DNA of 64,000 bases from DATDFB01 sp035276475 (GTDB lineage Bacteria > Acidobacteriota > Thermoanaerobaculia > Gp7-AA8). The translations under genes were made by a program, and so were the position numbers. The stretch lies in contig DATELQ010000151.1 of the NCBI GenBank assembly GCA_035276475.1, positions 19,585 to 83,584 on the forward strand, in the 5' to 3' direction. The notes beneath the pieces were generated by a model. The model saw only the letters and a program-made list of their open reading frames with translations, was not told the origin of the DNA and ran no database searches. Of the stretch, positions 50,954 through 58,652 are shown piece after piece; the stretch's first letter is position 1; each line of letters opens with the position of its first letter.

Positions 50954-53148
50954 ATCTGGTACGTGAACGTCGCCGCGTTGTCCGCGAGGATCAGCGTGTC
51001 GCCCTTGCGAAGCTGCACGTCGGTGATGCGGTCGCCGCCGGCCTTGCCGAGGAACGTGCCGTTCGTCGAGTCCTGATCGATGGCGTGCACCTTCCCGTCC
51101 TTCACCACGATGCGCACGTGGCGCTTGGAGATGCGGCTGTCGGGGATCACGACCTGCGCGAGCGCGGGGTCGCGGCCGATGTAGAAGCCCGGCTCCTCAA
51201 CGATGAAGCGCTTGCCTTGCAGCGCTCCCGTGGTGCAGACGAGCATGCCGTACCACTGCACCATCTCCGTCCCTTCGCGCGGCGGCGCGATGAACTCGGC
51301 CTGCGTGAGCTCGAGCGACGGGGCGGGCGGCGGCGGGGGCGGCGGCGCGTTGACGACCGGGATCTTTGCCGTCGGGATGTCGGGCATCGGCGGAGCCGCA
51401 CGTTGTGCGCGCACGGGCGGCGCCGGCGGCTCGCGCCGGCTGACGCGACGGACCAATGCGATGGCCACGGGCACCAGCACGACGATCAACAGCACGACGA
51501 TCGCCGCCAGAAAAATCCAACCCAGCATTCCCGGCCTGCCTCCACCCAACCAGCTCGTCGCGCGCGACGGCGGGACTACCGCCACGGCAACGTTCGTCTG
51601 CGAGCTCTTCGAGCGTTCATGATACTCGTGACACGTCAGGCACGTGCTCGCCGGCCGCGCTCCGCTCGCTGCGTGACATGTTGCACACGCCTTGATCTGC
51701 GGAAGCAGAATGTCCGAGGTGAGGGCGCTCTGCCGGGCGTTCGCGTGGCACGACTCGCATTCGCGGTGCGGCTCGCTGTGCGAGAAATGCGCGTGCTTGA
51801 TCCACCGCACCGGCAGCACCGGGCGCGTGGCCACGAGCCGTCCGCTCACGGTCTTGAGCTCGTGACAGACGGTGCACTTCGCCTTGATGACGTGCTCCGC
51901 GCTGACGACGGCGCTCTCCCCCGCCGGCCGCGACGCGCGCGTGGCGAAGATCCGCCGCACTTCCTCGGGGCTCTTCGTCGCCAGCGAGCTTTCGCCGGAG
52001 TAAAGGCCCCCGAGGAAGCCGTAGACGATGCCGGGATCGCCGCCGTGCGGCACCTCGGTATTCGGAAAGCGCGCGTCGAACGTCAGGCGGTGGCAGCGCT
52101 GGCAGTCGGCCGCGAAGGAGATCGGCCGAGGGTCCGACTTGCCGCTCTTGTCGGCGACGAGCTTGTGGCACTGCGCGCACTGCAGCACCTCGCGCCGCCC
52201 CTCGGCGTTGAAGACGCCGCGCGCGGCGAGGTGGAGCTTGTGGTTGAACTTCAGCGTGTTCGTGTCGGGGGGGCGCTCGATGTCGGGGTGCTGCTCGTCG
52301 AAGAGGCGGATGTGCGCCCACGACGGCGGCGGCGCCTGCGTGTCATGCGCGGCGAGGTCGGCGTGGCACGACGTGCACCTCGTGTCGCTCATCATCGACA
52401 GCCGCGCCGCGCCGCGATGCTCGGCGTGGCACGAGAGGCACTGCGGATGCGCGCGCTCCGTCGGCGCGTGCGGATCCTTCTGATGGCAGGCGATGCACTT
52501 CGCGTCCGTGACGCCGTGGAACGGGTCGTGGCATGCCTGGCAGTTGCGCGCGACGTCGGTGCTGCCGGCGCGCATGTGCGCCGACGACACACCGCCGGGC
52601 ATGAAGACGACCTGGTTCTGCGGGTTCTCCGTGATCTCCGCGAGAATGGCGAAGCCGACGATGAGGAGCAGCGCCATGAGCGACAGCTTCGTGAGGTACG
52701 GCCGCTTCAATCGGTACGCGCTGACGTAGTCGATCTTCGGCGCGACGACGGCCCCGCCGCGCTTCTCCGCCTTCGGCGCGGCGACTTCCTCCTCTTCGTC
52801 GACTTGCGCGGCAGTCGCGACGGTCGTCGACGTCACGCGGAGGAAGAGCGGCTTCGCCACGTCCGCGACCTGCACCTCCATCCGCAAATCGCCGATCTCG
52901 ATGACGTCGCCCCTCGACAACCGCGCGCTCTCGACCGGCCGCCCGTTGACGTAGGTGCCGGTGATGCTGCCGAGGTCCGTGATCGAGTAGCCGGCGGCGT
53001 CGAGCGCGATCGTGGCGTGGTCGAGCGAGACGGCGGGGTTGTCGGAGCGGAGCGCCGCGCGCGTCCCGCGCCCGATGCGCAGCACGTCCCCCGGGACTTC
53101 GGCGAGCGTGAGCGCGCCGCCGCGCACGCGCTGGAGGAGGAAGCTCAT
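50950..53148 (-). CDS. FHA-TM-decaheme cytochrome c-TM-FHA membrane protein
   Basis: Protein of 732 aa with a rare architecture. An N-terminal FHA domain lies at ~1-95 (IGRG at 25-28, H44, TGTYVNG ending at 69). A TM helix at ~153-171 leads to a domain with ten CxxCH sites at C203, C218, C237, C258, C324, C349, C425, C464, C488 and C503. A second helix lies at ~542-566, then a Pro-rich linker and a second FHA domain at ~630-732 (YIGRD 656-660, SKRHV 674-678, STNGTFLG 694-701). Topology should place both FHA domains in the cytoplasm and the hemes in the periplasm. FHA domains bind phosphothreonine peptides. The ATG overlaps the diheme b gene stop. Confidence 0.93.
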   Translation of the reverse strand: MSFLLQRVRGGALTLAEVPGDVLRIGRGTRAALRSDNPAVSLDHATIALDAAGYSITDLGSITGTYVNGRPVESARLSRGDVIEIGDLRMEVQVADVAKPLFLRVTSTTVATAAQVDEEEEVAAPKAEKRGGAVVAPKIDYVSAYRLKRPYLTKLSLMALLLIVGFAILAEITENPQNQVVFMPGGVSSAHMRAGSTDVARNCQACHDPFHGVTDAKCIACHQKDPHAPTERAHPQCLSCHAEHRGAARLSMMSDTRCTSCHADLAAHDTQAPPPSWAHIRLFDEQHPDIERPPDTNTLKFNHKLHLAARGVFNAEGRREVLQCAQCHKLVADKSGKSDPRPISFAADCQRCHRLTFDARFPNTEVPHGGDPGIVYGFLGGLYSGESSLATKSPEEVRRIFATRASRPAGESAVVSAEHVIKAKCTVCHELKTVSGRLVATRPVLPVRWIKHAHFSHSEPHRECESCHANARQSALTSDILLPQIKACATCHAASGARPASTCLTCHEYHERSKSSQTNVAVAVVPPSRATSWLGGGRPGMLGWIFLAAIVVLLIVVLVPVAIALVRRVSRREPPAPPVRAQRAAPPMPDIPTAKIPVVNAPPPPPPPAPSLELTQAEFIAPPREGTEMVQWYGMLVCTTGALQGKRFIVEEPGFYIGRDPALAQVVIPDSRISKRHVRIVVKDGKVHAIDQDSTNGTFLGKAGGDRITDVQLRKGDTLILADNAATFTYQI

Positions 53149-53975
53149 CGCAGCGGCTTCCCGTAGTAGAAGACGGCGACGACGTGCACGATCGCGAGCA
53201 CGAGCAGCGCGACGGTGAACGGCACGTGGACGTAGAGCCACGACTCCAGCACGTTCTTGTAGCGGCTCTGGAAGAGGAGCCGCAGCAGCAACTCCTTCCG
53301 CTGCCGCGACACGACGAGCATCTGCCGCAGCTCCGCTTCCTCCTCTTTCGGCACGAGGCGCAGCAGCGGCGCCCAGTCTGTGCTCGCGCCCTTCTTCACC
53401 TTCATGCGCGATAGCAGCAGCCGCCACCCGGCGAGCCAGCCGGGCCGCCCCTCATCGATCAATTGTCTGTAGATGCGCTGGAACGGCTCGGAGCGCCCCG
53501 AGGCGATGCGCGCCATCTGCTTGGCTAGCTGGTTGATCTGCTCGGCGATGTCGTCGATGGTGAGCTCGCTCTCGACCTCGGTCAGTAGCCTCGGAACCGT
53601 GACGTACAGAACCGCGCCGACGATGCCGCTGCCGACGACGATGCCGACGAGGATGAGCGTGGCCACCGCGACTTTGTCGTTGAAACGCCCGCCGGTGTGG
53701 AGGAGGAGGATCACCATCGCGAGCACGCCGAGGTAGATGTGCGACTGCAGCCACTGCTCGAGCGTGCCGAAGCGCGAGCGATACGAGCGCTTGCGGATGC
53801 CAAAGTACGCGAGGAGGTAGCAGAGAGCGAAGCCGATGGTGCCGTAGACGAGGCCGACGGGCGTGCCGCCGTGCTGGAAGCCGGCGCGGGCGTAGTAGAA
53901 ATACGCGCCGCCCGTTACGAGCAGGAGAACGACGAAGATTCGCCGCCAAATCACGCCACTGTGCGCAACCGGCAT
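53145..53975 (-). CDS. Membrane diheme cytochrome b (ferric reductase/CbcL-like core)
   Basis: Inner-membrane protein of 276 aa with five hydrophobic helices (~10-29, ~38-60, ~76-94, ~103-127, ~246-271). Two helices each hold a His pair 14 residues apart (HX13H): H79/H93 and H250/H264. Such pairs bind two stacked b hemes across the membrane in NOX, ferric reductase and related cytochromes. A cytosolic charged loop (~130-244) separates helices 4 and 5, a likely docking site for the soluble FAD protein. It lies immediately downstream of that protein and overlaps the FHA-decaheme gene by ATGA. No flavin motif is present in this protein itself. Confidence 0.85.
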   Translation of the reverse strand: MPVAHSGVIWRRIFVVLLLVTGGAYFYYARAGFQHGGTPVGLVYGTIGFALCYLLAYFGIRKRSYRSRFGTLEQWLQSHIYLGVLAMVILLLHTGGRFNDKVAVATLILVGIVVGSGIVGAVLYVTVPRLLTEVESELTIDDIAEQINQLAKQMARIASGRSEPFQRIYRQLIDEGRPGWLAGWRLLLSRMKVKKGASTDWAPLLRLVPKEEEAELRQMLVVSRQRKELLLRLLFQSRYKNVLESWLYVHVPFTVALLVLAIVHVVAVFYYGKPLR

Positions 53976-56351
53976 CTATCTCTCTCCGCGAGAAATGACG
54001 ATCTCCTCCAGGGTCTCTCGATACTCCTCGGGTGTCAGTCGAATCGCCGCACCCGTCGGACAACTCCGCACGCACGCAGGGCCACCTTTGATGCCGCGGC
54101 ACAAGTCGCACTTCACCGCAACCGTACGTTCCACGTCGTCGCTCTGTTTGCGGAACAGGTTCTTGATCCAGCCGACGATCCCGCGGTCCGGCTCCGGATG
54201 CACCATGAAGATGTTCCCGTAGGGGCAGTTGCGCTCGCAGTTGCCGCAGCCGATGCAATTGCTCTTGATGTAGACCTCGCCGCGCGGGTCGCGCACGATG
54301 GCGTCGGGCGGGCAGTCGAGCATGCAGAGCGGGTTCTCGCACTGCCAGCACGAATTCGGCGCCAGGAGGTTGTAGAACTTGATCCCCGTCAGCGAGAGGC
54401 GCGCGTGGCCGTCGTCGTGCACGCCCTCGCACGCGCTGATGCAGTTCGAGCAGCGAATGCAGCGGTGCTCGTCGATGAGCAGCGTCTGCGTCCCCATCAC
54501 CACTTCCTCGCGAATCAAATCCGAGAGGATGTTCCCCGCCCCCGGCGTGGCCTCGGAGACGAGTCCGGCGATGCGCCGCTCCTCGAGCTTCCGCTTCGGC
54601 GCGTCGCGCAGCTCGGGGTGCAGGCCGAGGAAGCGGTCGAAGTCGCGCTTCGACAGCTTGATCAGATCCGAGGGGAAGATCGTCGTCACCGTCGCGGTGC
54701 GCGCGAGGTCGGAGAAGAGCGCCGACTCGCCGAAGAAGTTGCCGGCGACGAGGTACGAGAGCACGACCTCTTTGTCGCCCGACGTCTTCGAGATCTTCAC
54801 CATCCCTTTGCGGATGACGTAGAAGGCCTCGGCAGGATCGCCCTCGCGGAAGACGACGGCGTCCTTGCCGAGGGCCTCGATCGTGGCGCGGTCGACGAGC
54901 TCGCCGAGCTGCGCCTCGGGGACGTCGGGAAAGAGATACCCGCCGAACGCGCGCAAGAGGAACGCCTGATCGACCATGGCGCGCGCCTTCGGCGCCGCGC
55001 CGAGGAGCTTGAGCATGGCCTTGCGGGGGATCTCGATCATCCGCGTCGCGCCGGCCGCCTTCGCGGTGGCCGTGCGGCGGCGGCCGGAGATGAGGCTCAT
55101 CTCGCCGAAGAAGTTGCCCGCCGTCAGCTCGGCGACCTTGATCTCGCTCGACTGCTGCTCCGGGCGCTTCCACAGCTCCACGCGGCCGGAGACGATGATC
55201 TCGAAGTCGCTCGTGTAGTCGTTCTGGCGGAGGATGATCTCGCCGTCGTCGTACTGGCGCACGCGCGCGGCGAGGAAGGTGTCGCGGAGCTGCTGCTCGT
55301 CCGCCGCGGCGAGGAGCGGCACGCGCGAACGGATCGCGGCGATGCGCTCGCGCACGCTCCCCTGCCAGTACGGCAGCCGCGCCTTCAGCACCGCTTCGTC
55401 GGCCGGCTCGACCTGGCGCCCCATCAGATGCTCGACGACTTCCCACCCCTGGTTCATGCCGAGCTTGATGAGATCGCGGCCGCTGGCCGCGCCGATGAGA
55501 AACAGGCCCGGCACGGTCGACTCGTAGACCTGGCTGAGCATCGGCCGCGCGTCCTTGCCGTCGCCGGTGTAGCGGACGCCGATCGACTCGAAGAATTTGC
55601 GCGGCGCGTCGGCACCGAGCTTGAGGAAGATGAGCTCCGCGGCGACGCGCACGGTCTCGCCGCGGACAGAGAGGTCGACGTAGCCGTCGTAGACGTGCTT
55701 CACCGTCGTGTTGAAGTAGATCGTCATCTGCCCGCGCGCCTGCCGGGCCAGGACGTCCTTGGTCAGGATCTCGTTGGCGCGCGCGATCTCACCGCCGCGC
55801 ACGACGAGGGCGACGCGGTTCTCGTCGGAGAGGGCGATGGCGATCTCCAGCGCGGAGTCGCCGGCGCCGACGACGAGGAGGTCTTTCTCCTGATGCTCGG
55901 CCGGATCGGTGAGGCGATACAAGACGTGCGGCAGGTCCTCGCCGGGGACGCCGAGCTTGCGCGGGTTGCCCTGCGTGCCCATGGCGATGACGACGTTCTT
56001 CGCGTCGTACACCGCGCCCTGGCTGGTTTTGATGGTGAAGCGCCCGCCGTCCTTCACGATCGACTTGACCTCGGCGTTGTACGCGACGTTGAGCGCGCGC
56101 TCCGACGCATGCCGCTGCCACGCCTCGAGGATCTGCTCGCGCGAGCCGGCCTCGAACGGCAGCTCGCCGCGCGCCGGGATCATCACCGGCTCGGCCATGA
56201 CGAACTTGCGGGCCTGGTAGTTGTAGACGGTGTCGGCGAGATGGTCGGTGCGCTCGAGCAGGACGTACTTCATCCCGTTCGTATGGGCATGGGACGCGGT
56301 GGCCAGGCCGGCAGGGCCGCCGCCGATGATGACGAGGTGGTATGGGTCCAT
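53976..56351 (-). CDS. FAD oxidoreductase with two cNMP-binding domains and ferredoxin-like Fe-S clusters
   Basis: Cytoplasmic protein of 791 aa. FAD domain: GGGPAG at 10-15, second nucleotide motif VVGAGDSALE at 160-169. It resembles thioredoxin reductase/YpdA but lacks the redox CxxC. Two cNMP-binding domains follow, ~345-460 (FFGEMSL...RRRTATA) and ~470-590 (FFGESAL...ARTATV), both with intact phosphate cassettes. A Fe-S module at 630-770 has CIRCSNCISAC, CWQCENPLCMLDC, CIGCGNCERNC and CDLC...CVRSC, enough for four [4Fe-4S] clusters of the DMSO-reductase-subunit type. It probably delivers NAD(P)H electrons to the diheme b protein under cyclic-nucleotide control. It ends one base before the next start codon. 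Confidence 0.93.
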   Translation of the reverse strand: MDPYHLVIIGGGPAGLATASHAHTNGMKYVLLERTDHLADTVYNYQARKFVMAEPVMIPARGELPFEAGSREQILEAWQRHASERALNVAYNAEVKSIVKDGGRFTIKTSQGAVYDAKNVVIAMGTQGNPRKLGVPGEDLPHVLYRLTDPAEHQEKDLLVVGAGDSALEIAIALSDENRVALVVRGGEIARANEILTKDVLARQARGQMTIYFNTTVKHVYDGYVDLSVRGETVRVAAELIFLKLGADAPRKFFESIGVRYTGDGKDARPMLSQVYESTVPGLFLIGAASGRDLIKLGMNQGWEVVEHLMGRQVEPADEAVLKARLPYWQGSVRERIAAIRSRVPLLAAADEQQLRDTFLAARVRQYDDGEIILRQNDYTSDFEIIVSGRVELWKRPEQQSSEIKVAELTAGNFFGEMSLISGRRRTATAKAAGATRMIEIPRKAMLKLLGAAPKARAMVDQAFLLRAFGGYLFPDVPEAQLGELVDRATIEALGKDAVVFREGDPAEAFYVIRKGMVKISKTSGDKEVVLSYLVAGNFFGESALFSDLARTATVTTIFPSDLIKLSKRDFDRFLGLHPELRDAPKRKLEERRIAGLVSEATPGAGNILSDLIREEVVMGTQTLLIDEHRCIRCSNCISACEGVHDDGHARLSLTGIKFYNLLAPNSCWQCENPLCMLDCPPDAIVRDPRGEVYIKSNCIGCGNCERNCPYGNIFMVHPEPDRGIVGWIKNLFRKQSDDVERTVAVKCDLCRGIKGGPACVRSCPTGAAIRLTPEEYRETLEEIVISRGER

Positions 56352-56429
56352 GGTTGTTAGGTTCTTAGGTTGTTAGGTTCTTAAGTTTGGCGAAACGTAA
56401 GAACCTAAGAACCTAACAACCTAAGAACC
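56352..56429. repeat. Octamer satellite forming a 24-bp perfect hairpin
   Basis: Left arm: GGTTGTTA, GGTTCTTA, GGTTGTTA, GGTTCTTA (56352-56383). After a 14-base spacer, the right arm has TAAGAACC, TAAGAACC, TAACAACC, TAAGAACC (56398-56429). Positions 56360-56383 and 56406-56429 are exact reverse complements. It sits in the gap between the DUF4388-FHA gene and the FAD gene and includes the former's stop codon. It could set stoichiometry by partial termination or mRNA stability. Confidence 0.9.
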
Positions 56430-57380
56430 CACAGGCGTCTCCGTTGTATCTCCAGGCTTGATCTCCCCAGCGATGTTGAACGTCAAAATCACTTTCCCCA
56501 ACCGCACGATGTCGTTGTCGCTCAAGAGCCGGCGGTCCTTCACCGGCTCGCCGTTGACGAACGTTCCGTTGCGACTGGCCAGATCGAGGATCGTCCACCC
56601 CTCGGACGTCCGCGTCACGACGGCGTGTTTCGCGGAGATGCTGCCGTCGCGCAGGACAATGGTGTTCGACGACTCGCGGCCGATGGTGTACTCGTCGTCG
56701 ATGAGCGGATAGATCGAGCCGTCGGGGGCGTCGGCGGTGAGCGAGCCGGCCACTTTCTTCGGCCGCTTCGGCATCGTGGTGCGCGGCAGCGTGGGCGGCC
56801 GCGGCGGGAGGACGTCGATCTTCGTCTGCGCCGTGTCGGCGCTGACGCCGCCGTCGACGCGGACGATGAGGCCGTGCTCTTCGAGGTTCTGCAGCGCTTT
56901 CGTCAGCTCTGCGCGCGACTGCGCCGCCGTCAGCAGCTCGCCGACACTTTTCCCCTGCCCAATTTTGAAGACGAGGCGAAATTCGTCCGGCGTGAGGCTG
57001 ATGCTCTCGTGCAGCGCCGGGTCGTCCATGACTTTGAAGGCGACGCCGTCAGCGAAGACCGCGTTCTCCTGCGCGAACTTGCCCGCTTCTTCGAGGAGCT
57101 CGCCGATCTCCATCTCCACGCGCTGCGCGCCGTCGGGGAGCTCGACGTCGTCGCTGACCATGAACATGCCGCCGTCGGCGTTGATCATCGCCGCCGCCGC
57201 GGCGACGACGTCCTGCCCTACCGGCGAGTCGCCCCACACCGCCCGCCCCCCCTGCAGGCAGATCCGCGCCGGCGCGCTCCCCTCGACCGAGAGCGTGGCG
57301 CTCTCGATGCTGCAGGCGAGAAAGGGCAGGAGCTGCCACGGCGGAAAATGCCGCAGGCTGCCCTGGAGGATGACTGTCAT
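56421..57380 (-). CDS. DUF4388 - winged-helix - FHA domain protein
   Basis: Soluble protein of 319 aa. The N-terminal ~100 residues are a DUF4388/PATAN-like domain (LQGSLRHFPPWQLLPFLACSIESATLSVEG...GRAVWG). A winged-helix-like segment occupies ~135-180 (RAELTKALQNLEEHGLIVRVDGG). A C-terminal FHA domain spans ~225-305 (YTIGRESSNTIVLRDGSISAKHAVV...SRNGTFVNG), with Arg, Ser, His and Asn in the phosphothreonine-binding positions. It is the first gene of the electron-transfer operon, and a hairpin satellite separates it from the FAD gene. A role in sensing Ser/Thr phosphorylation for the operon is inferred. No kinase is seen in the window. Confidence 0.9.
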   Translation of the reverse strand: MTVILQGSLRHFPPWQLLPFLACSIESATLSVEGSAPARICLQGGRAVWGDSPVGQDVVAAAAAMINADGGMFMVSDDVELPDGAQRVEMEIGELLEEAGKFAQENAVFADGVAFKVMDDPALHESISLTPDEFRLVFKIGQGKSVGELLTAAQSRAELTKALQNLEEHGLIVRVDGGVSADTAQTKIDVLPPRPPTLPRTTMPKRPKKVAGSLTADAPDGSIYPLIDDEYTIGRESSNTIVLRDGSISAKHAVVTRTSEGWTILDLASRNGTFVNGEPVKDRRLLSDNDIVRLGKVILTFNIAGEIKPGDTTETPVGS

Positions 57381-57415
57381 TTTGGAAAAGTTTAGCAGCT
57401 ACAATGCGCGCCGCC

Positions 57416-58399
57416 ATGACGCCGCCGTTGCAACCCGTTTCCGTCGCGCAATACGGCATCGGCCCGATCGGCGCCGAGATCGCCCGCCTTCTTCTCACGA
57501 AGAAGTGGATCCGCGTCGTGGCCGCGGTCGACATCGATCCGAACAAAGCCGGCAAGGACCTCGGCGACGTGATCGCCCTCGGGCGCACCGCCGGCGTCGC
57601 TATCACGCCGTCGCTGCACGGAAAGCCCGACGTCGTCTGCCACTCCACCGGCTCGCGCCTGCGCGACGTCGCGCCGCAGCTCCGCGCGCTGCTCGAGAGC
57701 GGCTGCCACGTGGTCTCGACGTGCGAGGAGCTGGCCTTCCCGCTCGACTCGGAGCTGCGCGAGGAGCTGCAGCAGGTGGCGCGCGCGAACAACGTCACGC
57801 TCCTCGGCACGGGCGTGAATCCCGGCTTCGTGATGGACAAGCTTCCGCTGACGGTGACGTCGGTCTGCCAGGACATTCAGGCGGTCGAGATCGTGCGCAT
57901 CCAGAACGCCTCGACGCGGCGCGAGCCGCTGCAGCGGAAGGTCGGCGCCGGCATGACGCCCGAGGAGTTTCGCGCTGCCGTCGACGCCGGGAAGATCAAG
58001 CACATGGGGCTCCGGGAGTCGCTGATGATGGTCGGCAACGGCCTCGGCGTGGAGTTCGAGCACGTCAGCGAGGAGCGGATCGAGCCGATCGTGGCCACGC
58101 GCGAGATCGTGACGCAGTATTTAAAGGTTGCGCCCGGCCAGGTCGCCGGCGTGCATCAGACGATCGAGGGCCGCGGCCGCATCCACGTGAGCCTGGAGCT
58201 GCGGATGTACGTCGGCGCCGAGGACGTGGCCGCGGACCGAGTGATCGTGCGCGGGACGCCGGACGTGGAGATGGAGATCAAAGGCGGCATCCACGGCGAC
58301 CGCGCGACGGCGGCGATGGTGGTGAACGCGATCCCGCGCGTGATCAGCGCCCGCCCCGGCGTCTTGACGATGGACGATATCCCGGTCAGTTTTCGGTAG
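57416..58399 (+). CDS. DapB-like NAD(P)-dependent dehydrogenase (diaminopentanoate dehydrogenase-like)
   Basis: Rossmann-fold enzyme of ~327 aa resembling the C-terminally extended dihydrodipicolinate reductase-like group that includes 2,4-diaminopentanoate dehydrogenase. Visible features are YGIGPIGAEIARLLL near the N-terminus, STCEELAFPLDSE and GTGVNPGFVMDKLPL near 130. The short DapB lysine enzymes lack this last feature. The substrate is probably a diamino or imino acid, not settled. The ATG at 57416 is preferred over 57404 because a TACAAT (57400-57405) there could be a -10 box, which would make the message nearly leaderless. Divergent from the operon start at 57380. Confidence 0.82.
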   Translation: MTPPLQPVSVAQYGIGPIGAEIARLLLTKKWIRVVAAVDIDPNKAGKDLGDVIALGRTAGVAITPSLHGKPDVVCHSTGSRLRDVAPQLRALLESGCHVVSTCEELAFPLDSELREELQQVARANNVTLLGTGVNPGFVMDKLPLTVTSVCQDIQAVEIVRIQNASTRREPLQRKVGAGMTPEEFRAAVDAGKIKHMGLRESLMMVGNGLGVEFEHVSEERIEPIVATREIVTQYLKVAPGQVAGVHQTIEGRGRIHVSLELRMYVGAEDVAADRVIVRGTPDVEMEIKGGIHGDRATAAMVVNAIPRVISARPGVLTMDDIPVSFR

Positions 58400-58652
58400 G
58401 TTTTCGCCGCAACGCGGCCACCGCCCCCAGCGCCACCACCCCCACGCCCGCCCAGAGCACGATCCACGCGACGTGCGCGGAGCGCATCCAGTTCCACATG
58501 GAGAGGGTGAGCGCCCAAAGGCCGTAGACGAGGAGGAACATAAGGCGGTGCTGCCGGTCGTCGGCGATGCCCGCCGCCCAGCTCGCGCCGAGGATGAGGG
58601 CGGGGAGGAGGCCGAGGAGGAGGTTGAAGAGGAGCAAGTGGAAAGCGCTCAC
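58386..58652 (-). CDS. Small membrane protein
   Basis: Protein of 88 aa with three hydrophobic helices (~5-26, ~37-53, ~60-80) and a short basic tail. No family is recognised. It overlaps the radical SAM gene upstream by ATGA and is the last gene of that operon, so it is likely translated with it. Its 3' end overlaps the convergent DapB-like gene by 14 bases. Confidence 0.65.
   Translation of the reverse strand: MSAFHLLLFNLLLGLLPALILGASWAAGIADDRQHRLMFLLVYGLWALTLSMWNWMRSAHVAWIVLWAGVGVVALGAVAALRRKPTEN

Noticed and set aside
53976..56351. Thioredoxin reductase name for the FAD protein
   Set aside because: The redox CxxC is not present, and the cNMP and Fe-S parts point to a different role.
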